The position numbers and the translations under genes were made by a program. From the NCBI RefSeq assembly GCF_016086655.4, contig NC_052135.2, forward strand, positions 17,946,363 through 18,010,362: a DNA stretch of 64,000 nucleotides. Direction: 5' to 3'. Origin of the DNA: Lepeophtheirus salmonis. Taxonomy: Eukaryota > Arthropoda > Copepoda > Siphonostomatoida > Caligidae. Numbering within the stretch: the first letter of the stretch is position 1; every line of letters starts with the position of its first letter. Below are positions 57,171-64,000 of the stretch, one piece after another. The notes under the pieces were generated by a model, which did not search any database, had not been told where the DNA came from, and saw only the letters and a program-made list of their open reading frames with translations.

Positions 57171-57853
57171 CCCTTTACTGGTGCTTCCCTTTGTCTCGAT
57201 ACTAAATTATCTTGCTATCACTTCAATTGATTAAATACCTGTGATAATGTAGTATTACAGAAAGGGGATCAAGGAATGGATCTGTTAATTATAAGTAGTA
57301 TTTACTTCATTGCTATCCAAGGTGAAAATGTATGTATAATGGGTGTTTGGACACGGACTCATGTTCCTTTTATCTGTAACATCAATTTGATGTTGACAAT
57401 TTTGATTGAGTAACTTGCCTCATCGATGGGCTGCAGTAGGGATTATTAAAACATACATAATAGGTTTCATTCGAATAATCGATACAAAATTGAATATAAC
57501 CAAAAATACATAGTTCAAATAATATAATAAACATATGTACAATACACAATAAAGGATAACTAATGAGTTAAATATGTGGCGTTTCAAAATAAAAGAAGGT
57601 TGGAGTTGTTTACGCGAAGATCAACCCATAAGATAAAATAATGGACTACTTCTTTAAATTATATAAACTTTTTTTTATTCGTTGGTTGGAAGCCGGACTT
57701 TTTACTGTTGTATTACGAGTGACAAAAAAATGTAATATATATAATTTCAAACATAAAAATAGATTGACTTTGATTAAAAAAGATAACTATTAATTGATGT
57801 TCCCACTTGTTTCTGATAAAATTTTAATAATGTATCCTTCTTAATTTTTTCAG
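57171..57853. other. Presumed intron or upstream region of the fucosyltransferase gene
   Basis: No coding exon is recognised. A good splice acceptor (TCCTTCTTAATTTTTTCAG, ending 57853) implies that an upstream non-coding exon exists outside or unseen here. Confidence 0.4.
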
Positions 57854-57918
57854 TGGTGTGAATAGCAAATATTTCCTCCTGCTTTTTTTCGAGCTTATTG
57901 TACATCTTAACACACAGA

Positions 57919-58931
57919 ATGCCAAGAGTCTCTATACGAAAGATCTTCTACTACGTCGTTTTTGCATGCTCAGCTGTTTTTTTATTTATAAAGATTCAAA
58001 AAACAGGGATCCAAAGTGAGAATGAAGTTCGTCATCGTCCCAGAGGTCGAGGGTTTCCGATTCGTTCAGTGCGTAATGATTCAAGTGGAGGGAAAGACTA
58101 CAATGAAGGTTCCTCTGACTTTTTGACAGAGGAACTTGTGACACAAAAGAAAGTCAAGAAGAAGCCCTGGTATATGGAGGAAGGAGTGGAGTTTCCAATT
58201 CCAGAAGATGAGAAAAACTCAAAACTCTTTCCAGAGGACTATGTTGGACATGACCGCATACCTGAACAGCTTATGTACTTAGCTCGAGGAAAGAAGAATG
58301 AGAGTAGGAAATATAAAAAGATCCTTCTTTGGAATGGAGTCAACTACTGGGGCTCTCGTCCTGGACGAGGTATTTTCCTTAAGGAGAAATGTCCTGTCTC
58401 TGAGTGCGTTCTCACCTCTATGCGCTCAGAGTTCTTACGAGCTGATTTAGTCATTTTTAAGGATCATTTTGTGATGCCTAGTTTTAATCGTCCTCCAAAT
58501 CAATTGTGGATGATGTATATGCTCGAATGCCCTCTTCACACACAAAATTTCAAACAGAAGGACGTCTTCAATTGGACGTCCACTTACAGGTCAGACTCAA
58601 CGATAGTTGCTCCCTATGAGCGTTGGCAGTACTACGATGAAGACATAAAAGCTAAGCCGCATCTAAAAGACTATACTGCCAACAAAACCAAGGGAGTGGC
58701 TTGGTTTGTATCGAATTGTGGAGCTCGAAATGGGAGGCTGAAATATGCGAGAGAGCTTCAAAAGTTTATACAAGTAGACATTTATGGCTCTTGTGGAAGC
58801 CTACAGTGCCCCCGATCCAATTCTCAAAGCTGTTTTAAAATGTTGGATAAGGACTATAAATTCTATTTAGCTTTCGAAAATTCCAATTGTAAAGATTATA
58901 TCACGGAAAAGTTTTTTGTCAATGGCCTTAG
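57919..58931 (+). CDS. FucTA: Alpha-1,3-fucosyltransferase (GT10 family, FucTA-like), first coding exon
   Basis: A type II Golgi enzyme that transfers fucose from GDP-fucose in alpha-1,3 linkage, probably to the core GlcNAc of N-glycans. The exon encodes 337 residues. They comprise a short basic tail (MPRVSIRK), a membrane anchor at about 9-25 (IFYYVVFACSAVFLF), a charged stem to about 125 and the N-terminal half of the GT10 domain: KKILLWNGVNYWG, LRADLVIFKDHF, NQLWMMYMLECPLHT, FNWTSTYRSDSTIVAPYERW, GVAWFVSNCGARNGRLKYAR and FYLAFENSNCKDYITEKFF (the GDP-fucose-binding signature). The exon ends CTTAG/GTAAGA at 58931; the remaining ~120-150 residues must come from later exons. I chose the ATG at 57919 because a TGA lies in frame at 57859. 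The acceptors at 57853 and 57917 are both usable. Potential N-glycosylation sites are NES, NWT and NKT. Confidence 0.92.
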
Positions 58932-60559
58932 GTAAGACTATCATAATTAATCATTCATACTTTTAAAGTGTAGCTATATAAGAAGGATATTATGCGCTTT
59001 ATTGTGATACTAGCGAGAGAGTTATTAGGTGTCGGCAGGCAACAGCCCGACCGATAACTTTACTTTATTATTGTAGATAGGTATCCTTCTTTTGTAGGGC
59101 TTTAAACATCTGAAATTCAGGTCAATAACTGATTATCAATCAAATTAAAAAAAGAAATCTGAAAGAACCACAAAGGAACGACTATTAAGCGAAACACTTA
59201 ATTAAATTCACCAAACCTCGATTCAAAGAAGACTAAATATTTGATAAATCCTACACAATGGATTCTCCAGATAAATAAGAAATTACATTTCGTGTTTCTG
59301 GTGCAGATACTGAGAAGTAAATACTGACGATAAAATGTAGATTCAAATGAACAAGGAGCATTTGTAATAAATTTTGTGATGTATATTATCAACTTACGTA
59401 GTCTTCATATAGTGGATAGATAAAATAGAAAGATGGAGTCCTATCCCCACATTTTCATTTCAAAAGTAAAACTTTGTATGTGGATTTTCGATTTATATTC
59501 TAAAGACGTGCTTCACTAATCATGAATGTGTAACTTTTCCTAGAATTTGAAAATGAATAAATAAGAAATTATCCCCTGACATTATTAAGAAGGTGTTTAA
59601 TGATTTATATACATCTTAGATAGATAAAAGAAGTTACAGAGTATGTTTCCAGGCTCGTACCCAACAAAGTCTTTTATTTTGAGAGATAACGCTTAATTTC
59701 TTTTGGGTACCGTAATTTCATTGAAATATATAAAGACTATAAATACCTTGAGCTTTTTTTATGATATAATGGGTAAAAAAATATATATATTTTTTTCAAA
59801 CAAAACAATGAAAGAAAGTGGTGAGTCAATCGCGGAGATAAAAAAGGTATCCTTCCAAAAACCTTCCTTGTTTGGTGAAATTTTAGGGGGGGGGTGGAAT
59901 TAAAAAAAAAAAAAAAAATAACACTAAAAAATATCATATATTTTGGAAAAAAAATTCAAAAATTCACAGCTATTCACAAAAAACTGAAATATTAAGCATT
60001 TTATAAAAAAATTCAAAATTCCATAGCTTTGACAAAGAATTAAGTTATATTCGACGAAATACATCAAATATTAAGTCCGGAGTATCAGCTTCAGTCTTAT
60101 GTAGATATATATCCTATCCAACAAAGTATTTAAATAATGTATGTTTGTGTGATATCTACGTCCCACTTATACAAACAATGATAAAAACGCATTTATTTCA
60201 AAAATGAAGACATATACAGACTTTAGACATAAAATAAACGTTGTTTAACATTTTGAGTTACATCCGTAAAGTTATATTTAATTCTGGTCAGACCAGATTC
60301 CTGGGTTCTAGAAGGCAAGTGTGATTTTTGATAATAATTTGAATTTTTCATAAAACAAGATCGATTCCCCGTGTCTTTAAGATGTTGTTGTTGTTTTTAA
60401 TTTTGGAAAATGCACCAAAAAAAATCAAAAATCAAAAAATCGAATTATTGTATAAACATAAAAAAAGGAGAATGTATATTAAAACGAATTAAAAAGGGAG
60501 TTAGGAAGAAGATGAACAAGTTAATCTTAGTGTGTATCTTCAATCTTCATTCTGGTTGA
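58932..60559. other. Presumed intron of the fucosyltransferase gene
   Basis: It starts with the donor GTAAGA. I searched by eye for the C-terminal GT10 segment (PVVMG-type motif after EKFF.N.L) and did not find it up to the window end, so the intron probably exceeds 5 kb. A family B fragment lies at 59885-60065 (A17 tract, CAAAAATTCACAGCTATTCA). Confidence 0.45.
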
Positions 60560-61035
60560 GAAAGGAACACGGCAAGTTAGCAATGACAATAAATACATCA
60601 GGGAGTCAAACATTTGAAAAAATTGCTTTAATTTTAACAAAATCATTATTTTCACATGATCAATATGTGTTGGTTTTTAAAGAGTGTCAAAATTTGATTA
60701 TATTTACATCAAATGGACATAAACAAACAAAAATTTTGTATACAAGGAGGTTTTACAATAGAAATTTATCTATTTATTATTCACTTATAGTCAATCGTTT
60801 TAGTTTAGAATTTTAACATAAAAAATTTAATATAAATAGAATATTTTTCTTTAATCATAAGATTGTTTGTTCCTGCTAGTATCTATATATATTTATAAAA
60901 CGAGGTACATTTATAATTAAAATATGATTTTGCAGGAAATGTGTTTATTTTCAAGTGTATTTCTTCATCGTTAAAAAGATCATCCTTATTTGCATTTTTT
61001 TTTCTTCAATCTAGAGATCTTGGTTGTAAAACATA
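60560..61035 (-). repeat. Dispersed repeat family D, copy 2 (inverted partner of 27805-28270)
   Basis: The reverse complement of 27805-28270 with indels. It keeps CCAAGATCTCTAGATTGAAG (read on minus), AGGATGATCTTTTTAACGAT and TAGCAGGAACAAACAATCTT. It lies in the presumed fucosyltransferase intron. Confidence 0.7.
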
Positions 61036-61083
61036 CAAGACCATACTCAAGGATACATTGAGTGTTATATATTTTCAATGATC

Positions 61084-61300
61084 AGGGGCGTCCACAGGAT
61101 TATATTTTAGGGGAGGGGCTTGGTTTTTGACCTTTTTTTGCTCAAAAAATTCAGAAGTTAATTTTTTGGAAAAAAATCCAAAAATCAGATATTTAGTATA
61201 AAAATTTAGGAAAAAAATTCAAAAATTAGATTTCCAGTTTCAAAAATTTCAAAACTCCTCACATAAAATTAATCTAGAAAAAAAAAATCAAAAATCCACA
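61084..61300 (-). mobile_element. MITE family B, end fragment
   Basis: CAGGGGCGTCCACAGGATTA followed by TATTTTAGGGGAGGGGCTTG is the reverse complement of the right terminus type at 44773. Interior blocks (CAAAAATTAGATTTCCAG, CAAAAATCCACAC) follow. The opposite end is lost where the next transposase relic begins. Confidence 0.6.
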
Positions 61301-61304
61301 CTTA

Positions 61305-61905
61305 CTTTTTAAGAAACTGGAGCAGGCCTTTAGGACAGTCTCTTTTGGCAGAATCTGGAATTCCTCCCAGATCCTCGATATCAGGTCAGATTTCGTGTTG
61401 TAGGAGGATCTGTTGGTGTATTTCTGTACTGTACCCAAGAAAAGCAAGTCCATGAAGGTAAGATCCGGTGAGCTTGGAGGCCAAATACTGGGTCCAACAA
61501 AGTCGGGAAAAAAAATGTGACAACCAAATCAACGTTTTCTGAGTGTGGCATGGACCTGAGTCTTTCTATCATCTGCAAACTCTTCCAGATCTTTCATGAC
61601 TCTCCAGAAAAAGGACTTGTTCGTTTTTAAGAAGTTTGTAATCTCAACATTGGCTTGTCCAGGGTAGATAACATCAAGGACACTCTACCCTTTCCACGCT
61701 TGCGGAATAAATACTCTGTTGATAGATACCATTTGTTTTATCTGACGCCAAACACTTCTGTTTAGCCCTTGTAACAACAAACAACATCCTATCTATACAT
61801 GTGGAGATGTTGTAAGGGCTCAAAGTCTCCTTGTTCAAGAGAAGCTGCAAGCTGTAAATATAGTGTCTGTTAGCGATATATACCCAGATATTAGTACTAC
61901 AATAT
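61305..61905 (-). pseudogene. Tc1/mariner-superfamily transposase relic with internal deletion
   Basis: On the minus strand, from about 61690, shifting frames give YPGQANVEITNFLKTNKSFF (N-terminal helix-turn-helix-like). This is joined after a large loss to FPDFVGPSIWPPSSPDLTFM followed by DLLFLG and ETVLKACSSFLKS, the third catalytic motif region and C-terminus. The middle of the transposase, with the first and second aspartates, is missing. Confidence 0.65.
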
Positions 61906-61912
61906 TTGATCA

Positions 61913-62727
61913 TATAAAGGGTTTTCCAATTAGAGGTGCTATATCGGTAAATGTCACTTTTGAAGCTCTAACTTGTACAATTTGATATATACAAACTACG
62001 CCATTAATGGGAACAAAATGGAACAATAACAGTCTTCAACAACGGATTGATAATAGTAAATTTAACTAAAAATATGGGGGAAACCTGGCAAGGAAGGATT
62101 GTAAAGCTAAATTTTTTTTTGGGTCGTCCTGCAGAAATAGGTTGAAAAATTGGAGCTGTTGGGACAGGTTAGTGATGTGAAGAATAAAATCCGTACACGT
62201 CGCTCAAGAACAACTGAGAATATTACTGCTGTAGCCCAAAGTGTTGAATGGACTGAGCTATCCAGAGATGATTATTGATTTTTTTATTTTTTATGTTGAT
62301 CTGGACAACGTTTCCTTTCAACGAGAGGGCGCTAAGTTCCACACAAGCGACGAAACTCTCGTTCTTTTACAGGAAAAGTTTCCGGACCGTTTTATCTCTT
62401 GAAGAGGTGATCGCAATTGGCCACTGACATCTTGTGATTTAACAACTTGCAACTTCTTCCTTTGAGGCCACGTGAAAGATAAGGCCTATGCGAACAGCCC
62501 AGCGTCGATTCAAGACCTCAAAGATGGAATTTTTGTAGCTATTAAAGGCAAAAAAGTGGACTTCCAACAGATAATTGGGTTTGTAGACAAAATAAAGTTT
62601 GTAGAAATAATGGAAAAAATCTTGTTGGCTGTGTGTTCCTCTTTACAATTCCAATAAATGCTATTTAGAGCTCTTTTTTTTGCAAAATGAGGGGGAAAAA
62701 AGTGTTCTGCAATTTGTTTACTTCTCC
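61913..62727 (+). pseudogene. Tc1/mariner-superfamily transposase relic, family F copy 2
   Basis: It starts with AATTAGAGGTGCTATATCGG, then TAAATGTCACTTTTGA, the same 5' end as the copy at 17560-18610 (there on minus). Stop-interrupted frames give DVKNKIRTRRSRTTENITAV, then QREGAKFHTSDETLVLLQEK, FPDRF, NWPLTSCDLT and GHVKDKAYANSPASIQDLKD. The QDGA motif reads REGA, so the second catalytic Asp is lost, and much of the central domain is deleted. It ends at about 62727 against a third relic. Confidence 0.8.
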
Positions 62728-63140
62728 ATATAGTCTAATAGATTAAGATCTGGAGTTGAGGGAGGGACTAATGAAATGAATGGAGGCAAGAAATCACATA
62801 AATTGGACTCAAGCCAAACTTTGGACTTGAAGTTGATCCAGATACCTGAAATCTGTACCTAACTACATATGTATTCAGTGGTATGGCAGCACCTCCAACT
62901 GTCTGGCAAGATGCCTGGGATTTATTATAACGTGGAGCAAAATCCGGATGTTGTTTCGTTTTGTTTGTTCCATAATTTAAATGGCAACAAAATATTGAAA
63001 AAGTTAATCGCAAATGTTCTTAATACAATCATAAAACCTGGGTAGAAATTTCAAACTTTTAACTCTGTCCCGTACTCTCCATTTTAAACCGTTTATGCTT
63101 GTTAAGATTTCGGTACACTCTTTTCTTCACGATAGTATCT
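62728..63140 (-). pseudogene. Tc1/mariner-superfamily transposase relic, third of the stack
   Basis: On the minus strand the end nearest 62728 encodes VPPSTPDLNLLDYME, the third catalytic motif (SPDLNPLDY type). Upstream come SKVWLESNLCDFLPP and a stop-rich stretch to about 63140. The copy is cut immediately after the motif by the junction with the neighbouring relic. N-terminal motifs were not recognised. Confidence 0.55.
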
Positions 63141-63230
63141 AAATTTTAATTTATTCTATGTTCCATTTGTTTAAAAAAAAAAAAAAAAAAAAGATAAGAT
63201 TTGAAAAAAAAAATTACAACGCATTTTTCA

Positions 63231-63383
63231 ATGGAGTACTTCACGATAGTTCTCTTTCTCCTGATGGACTACGCTACGGTAGTTGAAAAAAACTGTGAGC
63301 AAAGCATCATCCATAAAACTCGTCATTGGTATCTTCCAGGCCATCTTGGAAGAGTGTGTACTACTTGTAAACTTTTATTTTAA
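63231..63383 (+). CDS. Unrecognised 50-codon ORF with signal-peptide-like start
   Basis: From the ATG at 63231 the frame reads MEYFTIVLFLLMDYATVVEK, then NCEQSIIHKTRHWYLPGHLG and RVCTTCKLLF before TAA. It has a hydrophobic N-terminus, three cysteines and GC content above its flanks. It lies in the presumed fucosyltransferase intron on the same strand but shows no GT10 motif. It could be a small secreted peptide, an exon fragment or chance. Confidence 0.2.
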   Translation: MEYFTIVLFLLMDYATVVEKNCEQSIIHKTRHWYLPGHLGRVCTTCKLLF

Positions 63384-64000
63384 ACTCAGAACAGTTTTAC
63401 GGTATGACACGTAAAATATTTTAAGTATTTTGGAGCACTTAATTTTATTTTTACAACAAATTTGATGCAAATTATTTCATTCATGTATTTCAATAGCAAA
63501 AAATCTTCTAACTGTTATGCATCTCACAAACAAACAAAACATATTTTTTTAGCTGACACAGTAAATATATGTTCGAAGCGAGTCTATTAATATAAAAAAA
63601 TCCACCATATCAAAGTATATTGCCCACAAAATCTGAAAATTCCCATTTCTATTTGAAGATACTTCGAATACCTTGATGAAAATTGGAGGTAATATCAATT
63701 GATAAAAAACATTTCAGCATTGAAAAGATAAATTATTTCACGTCATCTTGAATATAGTTCCTACAAATTGTGTCTAGTCATATAAAAATCCAGTAAGGGG
63801 AAGATCATACTTTTTTCAATTACTTTTTGTTATATTTAGTTAAAAATAAACCAATAATAATACAACTTAAAAAGATTTGCTGACAAAAAAAGTTTGATTT
63901 TTATAGGTTTTTTTCTGTTTAACTTTTAATTTTCTTCAAGATAGAATATTTAATAAATAAGCAGTGTAAATTTCCCTGAAAATGTTTCAAAATTAAATGT
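63384..64000. other. AT-rich DNA to the window end, no feature recognised
   Basis: No coding-like frame or repeat end can be supported here. Confidence 0.3.

Overview
The window is AT-rich, intron-containing eukaryotic DNA. It holds parts of two conserved protein genes, a few weak gene candidates and a dense litter of transposon remains. The organism is an animal, most likely an arthropod. Evidence: a phosphorylase kinase alpha gene with four exons separated by 73-74 nt introns, a GT10 fucosyltransferase of the insect/crustacean FucTA-like type, a Ty3/Gypsy element primed by tRNA-Ser, and many Tc1/mariner relics. The transposase fragments resemble types I associate with caligid copepods (sea lice). 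That last step is inference from memory, not a search.

Layout. 1-1040 (minus): the 5' end of the phosphorylase b kinase alpha gene, running off the left edge. 1.5-14 kb: dispersed repeats, a 248-bp hAT-like MITE, a mariner relic and AT-rich MITE pieces. 15.6-17.0 kb: a GC-rich inverted structure that looks like a foldback element. 17.5-22.5 kb: two Tc1/mariner relics on the minus strand around a small unrecognised gene-like ORF (20525-20825, minus). 23.8-30.2 kb: dispersed repeats, one end of a Tc1/mariner element and a scrambled mariner. 34.1-41.7 kb: two members of one Tc1/mariner family and a 450-bp TA-flanked deletion derivative. 42.4 kb: a TATA/initiator-like promoter signature. 43.9-45.2 kb: a candidate TIR element carrying a MITE. 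45711-50195 (minus): an LTR retrotransposon with identical LTRs. 55.0-57.2 kb: more of the GC-rich foldback family. 57919-58931 (plus): the first coding exon of an alpha-1,3-fucosyltransferase. 61-63.1 kb: three stacked transposase relics.

The two host genes are not functionally linked. Phosphorylase kinase alpha regulates glycogen breakdown in the cytosol; the fucosyltransferase decorates N-glycans in the Golgi. Between them (about 57 kb) I see no other gene I can name. I found no tRNA, rRNA or CRISPR. The most unusual material is the GC-rich ~110-bp repeat family in head-to-head arms (15.6-17.0, 55.0-55.8, 56.9-57.2 kb). Next is the LTR element, whose LTRs are identical although its reading frames are broken by single-base losses, most of them in homopolymer runs.
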